The translations under genes and the position numbers were made by a program. A stretch of DNA of 6,997 nt. Source: Kiritimatiellia bacterium (GTDB taxonomy: Bacteria > Verrucomicrobiota > Kiritimatiellia > RFP12 > UBA1067). The notes beneath the pieces were generated by a model, which was not told the origin of the DNA, searched no databases, and was given only the letters and a program-made list of their open reading frames with translations. Within the stretch, counting starts at the first letter, position 1; each line of letters opens with the position of its first letter. The stretch covers positions 1 to 6,997 of the forward strand of contig JAGBXE010000067.1 in NCBI GenBank assembly GCA_017629455.1. The letters are read 5' to 3'. This document shows positions 1-6,997 of this stretch, piece by piece.

Positions 1-234
1 AAAAAGACTGCCGAAAAAATATGCCTTGAACTTGGCGACAAAGTCTCTTCGTTTGCCGTGCGCACTGCCGCAAATGAATCTCAAAAGCCTATTGCCGCCG
101 ATGCAATCGCCGCGCTTCGCGCCCTCGGTTTCAATGAGGAAACTAGCGCGAAGATGGTTGCAGACGCACTAGCTAAAAATGCATCTGCCGACACAACCGA
201 AGCGATTATACGCCTCGCTCTTGCCGGCAAATAA
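1..234 (+). CDS. ruvA: Holliday junction branch migration protein RuvA, C-terminal part (5' end outside window)
   Basis: This is the last 77 codons of a reading frame open at the left window edge and ending in TAA. RuvA binds the four-way Holliday junction as a tetramer and loads the RuvB motor for branch migration in recombinational repair. Seen in the sequence: the frame opens with KKTAEKICLELGDKV, which matches the end of the second helix-hairpin-helix of domain II (G-[IV]-G-[KR]-K-T-A-E-R-x-x-x-E-L). A polar linker of about 20 residues follows. The end is a small helical domain starting ADAIAALRALGFNEETSAKM and finishing IIRLALAGK, matching domain III, which contacts RuvB. The 'AL.ALG[FY]' and terminal 'IR.AL' patterns are typical of the family. 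The gene converges on purL with a shared terminator. The start and any ruvB or ruvC neighbour are not visible. Confidence is high for the family even though only the tail is present. Confidence 0.9.
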   Translation, partial: KKTAEKICLELGDKVSSFAVRTAANESQKPIAADAIAALRALGFNEETSAKMVADALAKNASADTTEAIIRLALAGK

Positions 235-255
235 TCTAGCTAATAATTTATCGAT

Positions 256-299
256 AAAAAAACTCCGCGCGTGGCGCTAGGCCAAAGGCGCGGAGTTTA
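256..299. terminator. Bidirectional intrinsic terminator between convergent ruvA and purL
   Basis: An 11-bp perfect stem pairs positions 260-270 (AAACTCCGCGC) with 288-298 (GCGCGGAGTTT). Its 17-nt loop can form a second small helix (TGGC at 272-275 with GCCA at 281-284). On the minus strand the stem runs straight into seven U residues (complement of 256-262), a textbook rho-independent terminator just after the purL stop. On the plus strand the stem is followed by an interrupted U-rich stretch (UUUAAUUUAUU), so it probably also ends ruvA transcription, less efficiently. It occupies most of the roughly 70-nt gap between the two stop codons. Confidence 0.9.
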
Positions 300-304
300 A
301 TTTA

Positions 305-3300
305 TTAGCGGCCAATCGCAAAATCGTATGCGTTGCGGAACATCCGCATCCAAGGCCCTGCTTCTTTGAACGTACCGTCGTTATACGACAACTGGCACGC
401 ACGGAAGCCGCGCTCCGGGTGCGGCATCATAATTGTGGCGCGACCGTCGGCAGTTGTAAATGCCGTCTGCCCGCCTATTGAGCCGTTAGGATTGTACGGA
501 TAGCGCGCAGTAGGATTGCCGTAGTTGTCGACATAGCGAGCTGCGCAAGGACCGGGCGCAAAGCCTTCAGTCCAAACGCGCCCTTCGCCGTGCGCAACTG
601 CTATCGGAAGGCGCGAGCCCGCCATACCCTTAAAGAATATGGACTTCGACTCCTCAATCTCGACAGTGACAAAGCGCGCTTCGAACTGCTCAGAGATGTT
701 GCGCACAAAGCGCGGCCACTTTTCAGCGCCAGGAATAATCTCCTTAAGCTGTGAAAGCATCTGACAGCCGTTGCAAACGCCAAGCGAAAATGTATCGGGG
801 CGAGCGAAGAACTCGGCAAACATGGCGCGCAGACGATCATTGTAAAGAATCGACTTCGCCCAGCCAGAACCTGCGCCAAGGACATCGCCGTAGCTAAAGC
901 CGCCGCAAGCGACAAGCCCTGCGAAATCATCAAGGCCAACCTTGCCCGAAATAAGATCGGACATATGAACGTCGACACAATCGAAACCTGCCAACGCAAA
1001 CGCCACCGCCATTTCGATATGGCCATTAACGCCTTGTTCGCGGAGAATCGCCATCTTTGGCGAGCGGCCAGGAACACTCGAGCCTTCGTCCGGATCGTAC
1101 GTCAGGCGGAAATTCATACCCTGATCGTGAGAGTCAAGACCGTTGTCGTACTCCTGCCTTGCGCAAATCGGATTGTCGCGCAGCGACTGCATGCGATACG
1201 TCGTTTCCGACCAGCAACGGCGCAAGTACGTAAGATCTGTCTGGAGGCTCAGACGCTCACCGACATAAACCGTAAATGCGTTCGATGTGCGCGAAACTTC
1301 ACCGACAATAGAAGCAGGAACGCGCGCAGCCTTAAAGAGCGAGAGAACCGACTTCAATTTCGATTCGGCAACTTGAATGACAGCACCAGGCTGTTCATTG
1401 AAGAGAATTTCAAGCGCATCACCACCAGGGAACTTCGCAGTAATGCCGCGCCCGCCAGTGATGGCCATTTCAGCAAGCGTAACTACTATGCCGCCATCGG
1501 ACCTGTCGTGGTAGGCAAGAGCGAGGCCCTTGCGGACGACCTTCTGCATCGCATTGAAGAAACGCTTTAGAAGCGCAGCATCAATATCGGCGTGAGAATC
1601 GCCAACCTGACCGTAAACCTGTGCTAGCGCCGTAGCGCCAAGTGGGCATTTGCCCTTGCCAAGATCGATATAGACAAGGCTCGTAGATTCGCCTTCTGGA
1701 TCGGCCTTAAGATCGGGCGTCAACGTTAGGCGCACATCGCGAACAGGGGCGAAGGAAGACACAACGAGCGAAAGCGGCGCGTGCTGTTTCTTGCGCTCGC
1801 CAGTGGAATCCGCCCACGTTGTGTGCATAGAGCACGAATCTTTTCCAACGGGAATTGAAACGCCAAGCTTCGGGCAGAAGTTAAGGCCAAGCTCCTTAAC
1901 TGTATCGTAAAGCGTTGCGTCCTCGCCGGGTTCGCCGCAAGGAGCCATCCAGTTTGCAGAAAGGCGAATCTGAGAAATATCGCCAACATCGGCCGCGGCA
2001 ATATTTGTAATTGCCTCAGTAACAGCCAAACGCCCAGACGCAGGCCCGTCAAGAAGCGCTACCGGCGTACGTTCGCCCGTGGCCATAGCCTGACCTTCGT
2101 ATGTCGTATAGCCAGCCGTCGCCACTGCACAGTCGGCCGCCGGAAGCTGATACTTGCCGACCATCTGATCGCGCGCAACTCGGCCGGTAACAGATCTGTC
2201 GGTAATCGAAATAAGGAACGTCTTATCTGCAACAGCCGGCAAATGGAGTACACGCGTAAGCGCGTCAATCGGCTTAACTCCTGCAAAGCTGACGGGAGAA
2301 AAGTTTCTCTTAAGGCGCTTTACCTTACGCACCATCCTCGGAGGCTTACCGAGAAGAACGCCGATATCCATGTCGATCGGGTTGTCGCCGAAATGACTGT
2401 CGGCAAGAACAAGACGCTTATCGCCAGTAGCAACACCAATAAATGCCACAGGGCAACGCTCGCGCTTGCAAAGACCTTCAAAGAACTCCTTCGCTTCGGG
2501 CTTAAGAGCAAGCACATAACGTTCTTGCGCTTCGCAGCACCAAATTTCCATCGGATTCATCGAACGCTCTTCGTTAGGCACAGCGCGCAAATCGAACTGG
2601 CCGCCCGTTGCCTCGACGAGCTCGGGGCAGCCGTTTGAAAGCCCGCCTGCACCAATATCGTGAATCGAAAGAATCGGGTTTGCGCTACCGAGCGAAGAGC
2701 ACGCATCAATAACGCCCTGGCAACGGCGCTGCATTTCTGCGTTGCCGCGCTGAACGGAGTTAAAGTCGAGAGCCTCGGAGTTAGTGCCCGTCATCATTGA
2801 CGACGCCGCGCCGCCACCAAGGCCAATGCGCATTGCCGGGCCTCCAAGCTGCACGATAAGAGAACCAACCTTGACGTCCTTCTTCGTAACTTGGCTGCGG
2901 CGAATAACACCCATACCGCCTGCAAGCATTACAGGCTTATGGTAGCCGCGCAATTCGCCTGCAACTTCGCCTTCGTAAGTTCTGAAGAAGCCGCAAAGCT
3001 GAGGTCTACCAAATTCATTACCGAATGAAGCACCGCCTATCGGCCCTTCAATCATAATTTGAAGAGGCGTAGCAAGACGCGTTGGGAAATCGGCATAGAC
3101 GCGCTCCCACGGCTGAGGGCAACCGGGAATACGCAAGTTAGAAACCATAAAACCGCAAATGCCAGCAACCGTGCGCGAACCCTGACCAGTAGCTGCTTCG
3201 TCGCGGATTTCGCCGCCAACGCCAGTTGCCGCGCCTGGGAACGGCGAGATTGCCGTTGGGTGGTTATGCGTTTCGACTTTCATCAACTGATCGAGACTGT

Positions 3301-4120
3301 CGGTCTTAAACTTATAAGCATTAGTCTCGGGATCGATTGAGAAAATATCTGTCTTAAAACCAGCAACGACAGCTGAGTTGTCGCTATAAGCCGACAAGGT
3401 ATCTTTCGGGCGCTTCTTGTGGGTGTTTTTGATCATCCCGAAAAGCGAATCCTTCTGACGCTTGCCGTCGATAATGAACTCCGCGCCAAATATCTTGTGG
3501 CGGCAATGTTCGGAATTAACCTGGCCGAACATCACAAGCTCTGTATCCGTCGGGTTGCGCCCAGCCTTGCGGAACGACTTCGCCAAATACTCCATCTCCT
3601 TGTCGGAGATTGCCAAGCCCAATTCGGTGTCTGCTTCGCGAATAGCCTCAACGCCGCGTCCGAGAACATCGTACGTCCTGCCGGGCCTAGGCGAATCGAT
3701 ATCAAACAAATCGCTAATATCGGTGTAGACACCCTCGGTCATCCTGTCGTAGAGAGCGGCAAGGCACGATTCAGGAAGAGCGGGAGAAACTATAAAGCGA
3801 ATGCCGCGCTCGACGCGCGAAAACGACTTAAGCCCGCAGTTGCGGAATATGTCGGTTGCCTTTGTGCTCCAAGGCGAAATCGTGCCCTTGCGCGGCGTAA
3901 CGTAAAACGCTGCCGAACGGCACTCGCCTTGCGCGTTAAGGAGTTGAGAAGCGCGAGCAAGCTCAACCTTATTTACTTTTTTGCCTTCGGTCTTAAGGGC
4001 ATAAACCCACTTCGCGTCAATCGTGACCGGCCCTAAAGACGGATCGCGCTTGGCGATTTCAGCGCGAAGCGCGTCCAGACGGAACGGTGAATAAGCGTCT
4101 GTACCAAGAAGTAAAATCAT
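305..4120 (-). CDS. purL: Phosphoribosylformylglycinamidine (FGAM) synthase, large single-chain form
   Basis: The enzyme catalyses the fourth step of de novo purine synthesis in the cytoplasm: FGAR + glutamine + ATP to FGAM + glutamate + ADP + Pi. From the preferred start it has 1,271 residues, close to the roughly 1,295 of the enterobacterial single-chain enzyme, so no separate PurS or PurQ is needed. Domains in order: a PurS-like N-terminal domain with [18 protein letters not shown] (about residues 74-91); a linker with [14 protein letters not shown] (about 198-211); two AIR-synthase-like halves with [20 protein letters not shown] (about 279-298), [35 protein letters not shown] and AYHDRSDGG; and a C-terminal class I glutamine amidotransferase. 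The amidotransferase shows the nucleophile elbow GVCNG (Cys about 1116) and MMPHPERG (His about 1234, Glu about 1236), so the triad is intact. Start choice: the ATG at 4120 begins [15 protein letters not shown] and has AGGA 9 nt upstream. A longer frame from an ATG at 4144 would add eight residues encoded inside rsfS and has no visible Shine-Dalgarno. It is the last gene of its unit, just before the terminator. Confidence 0.97.
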   Translation of the reverse strand: MILLLGTDAYSPFRLDALRAEIAKRDPSLGPVTIDAKWVYALKTEGKKVNKVELARASQLLNAQGECRSAAFYVTPRKGTISPWSTKATDIFRNCGLKSFSRVERGIRFIVSPALPESCLAALYDRMTEGVYTDISDLFDIDSPRPGRTYDVLGRGVEAIREADTELGLAISDKEMEYLAKSFRKAGRNPTDTELVMFGQVNSEHCRHKIFGAEFIIDGKRQKDSLFGMIKNTHKKRPKDTLSAYSDNSAVVAGFKTDIFSIDPETNAYKFKTDSLDQLMKVETHNHPTAISPFPGAATGVGGEIRDEAATGQGSRTVAGICGFMVSNLRIPGCPQPWERVYADFPTRLATPLQIMIEGPIGGASFGNEFGRPQLCGFFRTYEGEVAGELRGYHKPVMLAGGMGVIRRSQVTKKDVKVGSLIVQLGGPAMRIGLGGGAASSMMTGTNSEALDFNSVQRGNAEMQRRCQGVIDACSSLGSANPILSIHDIGAGGLSNGCPELVEATGGQFDLRAVPNEERSMNPMEIWCCEAQERYVLALKPEAKEFFEGLCKRERCPVAFIGVATGDKRLVLADSHFGDNPIDMDIGVLLGKPPRMVRKVKRLKRNFSPVSFAGVKPIDALTRVLHLPAVADKTFLISITDRSVTGRVARDQMVGKYQLPAADCAVATAGYTTYEGQAMATGERTPVALLDGPASGRLAVTEAITNIAAADVGDISQIRLSANWMAPCGEPGEDATLYDTVKELGLNFCPKLGVSIPVGKDSCSMHTTWADSTGERKKQHAPLSLVVSSFAPVRDVRLTLTPDLKADPEGESTSLVYIDLGKGKCPLGATALAQVYGQVGDSHADIDAALLKRFFNAMQKVVRKGLALAYHDRSDGGIVVTLAEMAITGGRGITAKFPGGDALEILFNEQPGAVIQVAESKLKSVLSLFKAARVPASIVGEVSRTSNAFTVYVGERLSLQTDLTYLRRCWSETTYRMQSLRDNPICARQEYDNGLDSHDQGMNFRLTYDPDEGSSVPGRSPKMAILREQGVNGHIEMAVAFALAGFDCVDVHMSDLISGKVGLDDFAGLVACGGFSYGDVLGAGSGWAKSILYNDRLRAMFAEFFARPDTFSLGVCNGCQMLSQLKEIIPGAEKWPRFVRNISEQFEARFVTVEIEESKSIFFKGMAGSRLPIAVAHGEGRVWTEGFAPGPCAARYVDNYGNPTARYPYNPNGSIGGQTAFTTADGRATIMMPHPERGFRACQLSYNDGTFKEAGPWMRMFRNAYDFAIGR

Positions 4121-4125
4121 TTGCT

Positions 4126-4428
4126 TTAATCCTGAGGAGTCCATAGTTTTTCAAGCTGATAATAAGCGCGCGCCTCGGCAGAGAACACGTGCACGACAAC
4201 ATCGATGTAGTCGCCCACAATCCACCCCGATTCCGGATCGCCAGAAATGCGGTGCGCCTTTGGTAGCGACCTAAGCAATGCCTTTAGGTGCGGCGCGGCA
4301 GAGCCTGTCGCCACGATAAAGAAATCAGTGATACCCGACTTTCCGCGCACATCGTACGTTTTAACGTCGGTCGCCTTCGCACACTCAAGAGCTGCGGCCA
4401 ATTCTGTTACTAGTTTTTGCGATTCCAT
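4126..4428 (-). CDS. rsfS: Ribosomal silencing factor RsfS (Iojap/DUF143 family)
   Basis: RsfS binds ribosomal protein uL14 on the large subunit and blocks joining of 30S and 50S, lowering translation when nutrients fall; this role is known for the family. At 100 residues the protein is a little shorter than usual (about 105-120). Seen: an N-terminal helix ([20 protein letters not shown]); the core signature [20 protein letters not shown] (about 25-44) matching 'DV.G.S.[IV][TA]D[YF]F[IV][IV]ATG'; and the C-terminal block [15 protein letters not shown] (about 68-82) followed by [14 protein letters not shown], the most conserved part of the family. The segment between these blocks looks about eight residues shorter than in E. 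coli. Start choice: ATG at 4428 overlaps the glgA TGA (TGATG) with GGAG 5 nt upstream. A TTG one codon earlier would sit only 2 nt from that SD and is less likely. The usual neighbour nadD is not present; the gene sits between glgA and purL. Confidence 0.95.
   Translation of the reverse strand: MESQKLVTELAAALECAKATDVKTYDVRGKSGITDFFIVATGSAAPHLKALLRSLPKAHRISGDPESGWIVGDYIDVVVHVFSAEARAYYQLEKLWTPQD
4130..4133 (-). promoter_or_regulatory. Shine-Dalgarno that decides the purL start
   Basis: On the minus strand AGGA lies 9 nt before the ATG at 4120-4118, inside the last two sense codons of rsfS. The alternative in-frame ATG at 4144-4142 is preceded by an A/T-rich stretch (CTTGAAAAACT) with no purine-rich SD. 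Placing the start at 4120 leaves a 5-nt gap after the rsfS TAA and suggests ribosomes finishing rsfS reinitiate on purL. Confidence 0.75.
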
Positions 4429-4437
4429 CAATTCTCC
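4426..4437 (-). promoter_or_regulatory. rsfS ribosome binding site and TGATG stop/start overlap with glgA
   Basis: Reading the minus strand, GGAG (4437-4434) lies within the last codons of glgA (encoding ...REN), then AATTG, then ATG at 4428-4426. The glgA stop TGA (4430-4428) shares its last base with the rsfS ATG, giving TGATG. This arrangement is typical of translational coupling by termination-reinitiation. Confidence 0.75.
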
Positions 4438-5945
4438 CGCTTTACGAGCGGACGATCAAGCATCCTTTCGTAAAGACTTGTGTATTCGCGAGCGCAAGCG
4501 TCATGATTGAACCTTGCCAGCGACTCCGTCATTATTCGGGCAATCTCGCGCTCGCGAATATCAGCCGGCGCATGGAAAAACTCCATTGCCCGGTCCATTG
4601 CCCAGAATAGCCCGCCGGAATCGTAGGTTTCGAACGCGAAACCATTGCCCCTTGACGCACCCCAGTCCAGAAGCTCTACTGTGTCGTGCAACCCTCCAGT
4701 ATCGTGTGCAACAGCTAAAGAACCGTAGATAGGCGCCTGCATCTGGGGCAGCCCGCACGGTTCAAACAACGAAGGCATAAGAGTATAGTCACTGGCGGCA
4801 AACCCAAGCTGCGAAAGACGCGCATCGAAATCGTGGACAGCTAAACGCCTGTGAAGACCGTGGAAGCGCTGAATATCCCAGAACGGCTGCTGGAAAGGAC
4901 CGTTGGCGACAACGGCTAATTGCGCATCAGGGTGACGCTCCAGAAAACGGTATGTTATGTCGGTAAGAAGCTGCGGACCCTTCTGAACAGGATCGAGACG
5001 GCTTGGCCAAAAGAAAAGCGCAGCGTCTGGATTCTCGTCAAGGCCGAGCGCATGCTGGAATGCAAGCTTATTATTCCTCTTCGCTTCGCGATGCGTTGCA
5101 GGCGTATAGCGGAATGGAATTTTATCGTCCGTCTCGGGATTGTCGGAAGAGTCGGGGGCATTCAAGATGCCGGCAGCGCACCCGGCATGGAACTTAGACC
5201 TGATTTCACTACGGATAGAGTCTGGAATAAACGAATGCCAGCCATCAACAATCTCGCGCAGAAAGGTAGGCGAAACAGTGTTGATGAAGTGCGCCGCGAA
5301 ACAGCCCGAAGCCTGAAGGTCGATCAAATTTGCCGTGCGCGACTCTTCATAATTATACGGCGGACGATCGTAATAAAGGTTAGTCCAAAATTCAGCGGCA
5401 TCGATGCCAGCATCTTCCACACTTGCAAGCGAAAGCTTATGCGTATGGATATTATGAACCGTAAAGAGAGTCGGTATACCCATGCGCCGCGCGGCTGCCG
5501 GCACAAGGCCAGTCATCCAGTCGTTGCAATGAATAAGATCGGGCTGGACACGCGGAATAATGTTGTTTATGACTTCACGCTGAAACGCAAGAGCCAGCTT
5601 CACATTACCTTCGCCGCGATCATAGACTGTGTCGCGATAATAAAAACAGCGATCCTCCGCCAAATGAATGCGCTCGTCGGAAAGATGGCTTTTATATTTG
5701 CGAAGCTCCGAAGCGACAAGGCGCGCTGTTTCAACATGAAACATGCGCCTATAATGCGGCAGCGCCACATGAACATCGGCACCAAGGCGATAAAGCGACT
5801 GAACCAAAGAAGCGGAAACGTCGGCCATTCCTCCAGCCTTGGCCGACATTTTACCCGCAAGATTACCCATCCCGTCGGGAAGATACGTTATCTCCGGCGT
5901 GACAATGAGAATCCGAGGATTGCGCTTCTGTCGCCTACCCCTCAT
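4428..5945 (-). CDS. glgA: Glycogen/starch synthase, GT5 family (ADP-glucose type)
   Basis: Predicted to transfer glucose from ADP-glucose to the non-reducing end of an alpha-1,4-glucan, building glycogen in the cytoplasm. At 505 residues it is slightly longer than E. coli GlgA (about 477). Seen: an N-terminal Rossmann strand RILIVTPEITYLP (11-23); the sugar-nucleotide and glucan binding loop KAGGMADVSASL (36-47), a form of the K-x-G-G-L-x-D-V motif; CNDWMTGLVP (140-149); TVHNIHTHK (162-170), which holds the conserved active-site His; the start of the second Rossmann domain WPSRLDPVQKG (313-323) with the R...QKG residues that contact phosphate; and the retaining-glycosyltransferase E-x7-E region FEPCGLPQMQAP (394-405) followed by DTGGLHDTV. 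There is an insertion of about 13 residues (DGMGNLAGKMSA) before the KAGG loop compared with the E. coli enzyme. The start ATG at 5945 overlaps the stop of the upstream carboxylase gene by 4 nt and no strong SD is seen, so it is probably translationally coupled. glgB, glgC and glgP are not in the window. The exact donor, ADP- versus UDP-glucose, is inferred from the family. Confidence 0.94.
   Translation of the reverse strand: MRGRRQKRNPRILIVTPEITYLPDGMGNLAGKMSAKAGGMADVSASLVQSLYRLGADVHVALPHYRRMFHVETARLVASELRKYKSHLSDERIHLAEDRCFYYRDTVYDRGEGNVKLALAFQREVINNIIPRVQPDLIHCNDWMTGLVPAAARRMGIPTLFTVHNIHTHKLSLASVEDAGIDAAEFWTNLYYDRPPYNYEESRTANLIDLQASGCFAAHFINTVSPTFLREIVDGWHSFIPDSIRSEIRSKFHAGCAAGILNAPDSSDNPETDDKIPFRYTPATHREAKRNNKLAFQHALGLDENPDAALFFWPSRLDPVQKGPQLLTDITYRFLERHPDAQLAVVANGPFQQPFWDIQRFHGLHRRLAVHDFDARLSQLGFAASDYTLMPSLFEPCGLPQMQAPIYGSLAVAHDTGGLHDTVELLDWGASRGNGFAFETYDSGGLFWAMDRAMEFFHAPADIREREIARIMTESLARFNHDACAREYTSLYERMLDRPLVKREN
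5942..5945 (-). promoter_or_regulatory. ATGA overlap coupling oadA/pycB stop to glgA start
   Basis: The minus strand reads ATGA at 5945-5942: ATG starts glgA and TGA (5944-5942) ends the carboxylase gene. The preceding bases (GCTCGCGAGCATATC) contain no purine-rich SD but do form a short palindrome, GCTCGCGAGC. glgA is therefore likely translated by reinitiation. Confidence 0.7.
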
Positions 5946-6997
5946 GATATGCTCGCGAGCACCTGGCCTTTCGTTACGTTCTGCCCATGTTCAACATGGA
6001 ACTCAATCTTCCCTGCGGCCGTAGCCTTGATTGGGTTAAAGAGCTTCATCGCCTCAACAACGCAGACGGCATCGCCAGCTTTAACGCTAGCGCCATCAGC
6101 GGCCATCAAAGGCTTGCCCGGCGCGTCGCTGCGGTAGAACGTACCGTTAAGCGGCGCAATAACGCTCGTGCCGGATGTTGCCGCTGCAGGCTTGTCGGCT
6201 GCCTTTGGCGCGCTCTGCGCCGCTGGTGCCGCACTTGCTGCGGGAGACTTCTTCTCTTCCTCGTCGGCAGGAATGGGGCCGCCTTCCTTGCGCCACTTGA
6301 AATAGCCAAGCGCAACCTCCGGGAAAAGAGCGTAGGAAAGGATATCCTCTTCTGCCTCGATCGTATTGGGCGCAAGCTCATCAGCGGCAGCGACAAGCCC
6401 GGGCTTAAGGAGATCTGCCGGACGGCAGTCGACGGGCTTAAGCTTGCCGATTAATTTCTTACGAAGCTTCGGATCGATCGGCGCAGGAGTGCGCCCGTAA
6501 AGACCTGCCGCGTAACGCTTTGTTTCATCGGTCACCATCGAATAGCGCTTACCCGAAAGGACATTAAGTACGCTCTGCACGCCGACGATCTGCGAAGTGG
6601 GCGTCACCAACGGCGGATAGCCCAAATCGGCGCGCGCGCGCGGAAGCTCGGCAAGAACCTCGTCAAGGCGGTCAAGAGCGCCTTGCTGCTGAAGCTGCGA
6701 ACGAAGGTTCGATATCATGCCGCCAGGAATGCCGTGAACAAGAACGCCGGCATCAACAGGCTCAACACTTGCCGATGACGAAGGCTGACGGTTCTTCTTA
6801 AGATCCTTAAAATATGCGTTGATCTTCTCAAGCGCAACAGGATCAAGACCTGTATCAAAACCTTCCGACTCAAGAATCGTTTTAACCGACTCTACAGGCG
6901 GCTGGCTAGAAAACGACGAAAGCGTTGAAATGGCGCAATCAACACACCCAGCGCCTGCATCAGCGGCAGCCATGTACATTGCCGCGGCCATATCGCT
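5942..6997 (-). CDS. Biotin-dependent oxaloacetate decarboxylase alpha / pyruvate carboxylase subunit B-type protein, C-terminal 351 residues (5' end outside window)
   Basis: The frame is open at the right window edge (AGC GAT precede the first in-window ATG), so the N-terminal part of the carboxyltransferase barrel is missing here. The family transfers CO2 between biotin and pyruvate/oxaloacetate. Seen, numbering from the first in-window Met: DAGAGCVDCAISTLSSFSSQ with PPVESV (11-36), the 'AGA..VD.AIS..S...SQPP.E' end of the barrel; IPGGMISNLRSQLQQQG (88-104) and GYPPLVTPTSQIVGVQSVLN (124-143), hallmark blocks of the conserved carboxylase domain; GLYGRTPAPIDPKL (163-176); DILSYALFPEVALGYF (216-231); an Ala/Pro/Lys-rich flexible tether (about 247-276); and a C-terminal biotinyl domain with VVEAMKLFN, Lys316 being the expected biotinylation site. 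The biotinyl domain resembles AccB more than the usual OadA type (GTFYRS plus a DAPGKP insertion). Whether it works as a decarboxylase with membrane beta/gamma subunits or as a pyruvate carboxylase with a separate biotin carboxylase cannot be told from this window, so no symbol is assigned. It is the first visible gene of the glgA-rsfS-purL unit. Confidence 0.92.
   Translation of the reverse strand, partial: SDMAAAMYMAAADAGAGCVDCAISTLSSFSSQPPVESVKTILESEGFDTGLDPVALEKINAYFKDLKKNRQPSSSASVEPVDAGVLVHGIPGGMISNLRSQLQQQGALDRLDEVLAELPRARADLGYPPLVTPTSQIVGVQSVLNVLSGKRYSMVTDETKRYAAGLYGRTPAPIDPKLRKKLIGKLKPVDCRPADLLKPGLVAAADELAPNTIEAEEDILSYALFPEVALGYFKWRKEGGPIPADEEEKKSPAASAAPAAQSAPKAADKPAAATSGTSVIAPLNGTFYRSDAPGKPLMAADGASVKAGDAVCVVEAMKLFNPIKATAAGKIEFHVEHGQNVTKGQVLASIS
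6630..6642. repeat. Alternating CG tract inside the carboxylase gene
   Basis: Thirteen bases of strictly alternating G and C (GCGCGCGCGCGCG) lie within the carboxylase frame and encode Arg-Ala-Arg-Ala of LPRARADLGYP. The frame is intact through it. It is a simple-sequence run with possible Z-DNA character or slippage risk; no function is implied. Confidence 0.6.

Noticed and set aside
601..1077. A 158-codon minus-strand frame overlapping purL in another frame
   Set aside because: It lies within the conserved PurL glutaminase domain, has Arg/Ser/Leu-rich composition typical of a shifted frame, and shows no homology signal.
965..1570. A 201-codon plus-strand frame inside purL
   Set aside because: It is antisense in codon register with purL, whose protein is conserved and complete across this span. 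The translation shows no family signature.
3419..4036. A 205-codon plus-strand frame opposite the purL 5' region
   Set aside because: It is also an in-register antisense shadow of purL. It has no recognisable motif and no independent gene context.
5946..5963. Palindrome GCTCGCGAGC just before the glgA start as a possible operator or terminator
   Set aside because: It is short, sits within coding sequence (VLAS codons), has no U-tract and could arise by chance. I see no support for a regulatory role.
4920..6137. A 405-codon plus-strand reading frame opposite glgA and the carboxylase 3' end
   Set aside because: It lies in exact codon register with glgA on the opposite strand. In that register stops arise only from TTA, CTA and TCA sense codons, which are used sparingly here, so long antisense frames are expected. 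The translation has no recognisable domain and crosses a real gene boundary.
6106..6396. An Arg-rich minus-strand frame within the carboxylase gene
   Set aside because: It is a shifted reading of the Ala/Pro/Lys-rich tether; its composition (Arg/Ser/Leu) is an artefact of GC-rich codons in the true frame.
5942..6991. Treating the ATG at 6991 as the true start of the carboxylase gene
   Set aside because: The frame stays open to the window edge and the first in-window residues already match the interior of the carboxyltransferase barrel, so this Met is internal and the gene is cut by the window.

Overview
This window is an ordinary chromosomal segment of a bacterium with moderate GC content (roughly half by eye). 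It carries five protein genes and almost no non-coding DNA. On the plus strand, the left edge holds the 3' end of ruvA (Holliday junction branch migration). Facing it, on the minus strand, is a tightly packed run of four genes. In transcription order, right to left, these are the 3' part of a biotin-dependent carboxylase/decarboxylase subunit (oadA/pycB type), glgA (glycogen/starch synthase), rsfS (ribosomal silencing factor) and purL (large single-chain FGAM synthase).

The four minus-strand genes look like one transcription unit. The carboxylase stop overlaps the glgA start (ATGA). The glgA stop overlaps the rsfS start (TGATG). purL begins 5 nt after the rsfS stop, if the start with the good Shine-Dalgarno is used. 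There is no room for a promoter or leader between any of them. The only gap, about 70 nt between the converging ruvA and purL stops, is filled by a strong GC-rich hairpin that can terminate transcription from both sides and has its best U-tract in the purL direction.

Functionally the unit mixes anaplerotic carbon handling, carbon storage, ribosome silencing during starvation and purine synthesis. No phage, transposon, CRISPR, tRNA/rRNA or obvious horizontally acquired block is visible. Many long antisense reading frames exist, but they are codon-register shadows of the real genes.

Taxonomy is uncertain. The combination of a roughly 1,270-residue single-chain PurL, a GlgA subtype with an extended loop before its KxGG motif, and an OadA/PycB-type carboxylase would fit a PVC-group (Kiritimatiellota/Verrucomicrobiota/Lentisphaerota-like) or deltaproteobacteria-like anaerobe. 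This is inference from general family knowledge, held with low confidence. I found no undescribed system. The points most worth a second look are the AccB-like biotinyl domain, the shortened RsfS and the glgA-rsfS translational coupling.
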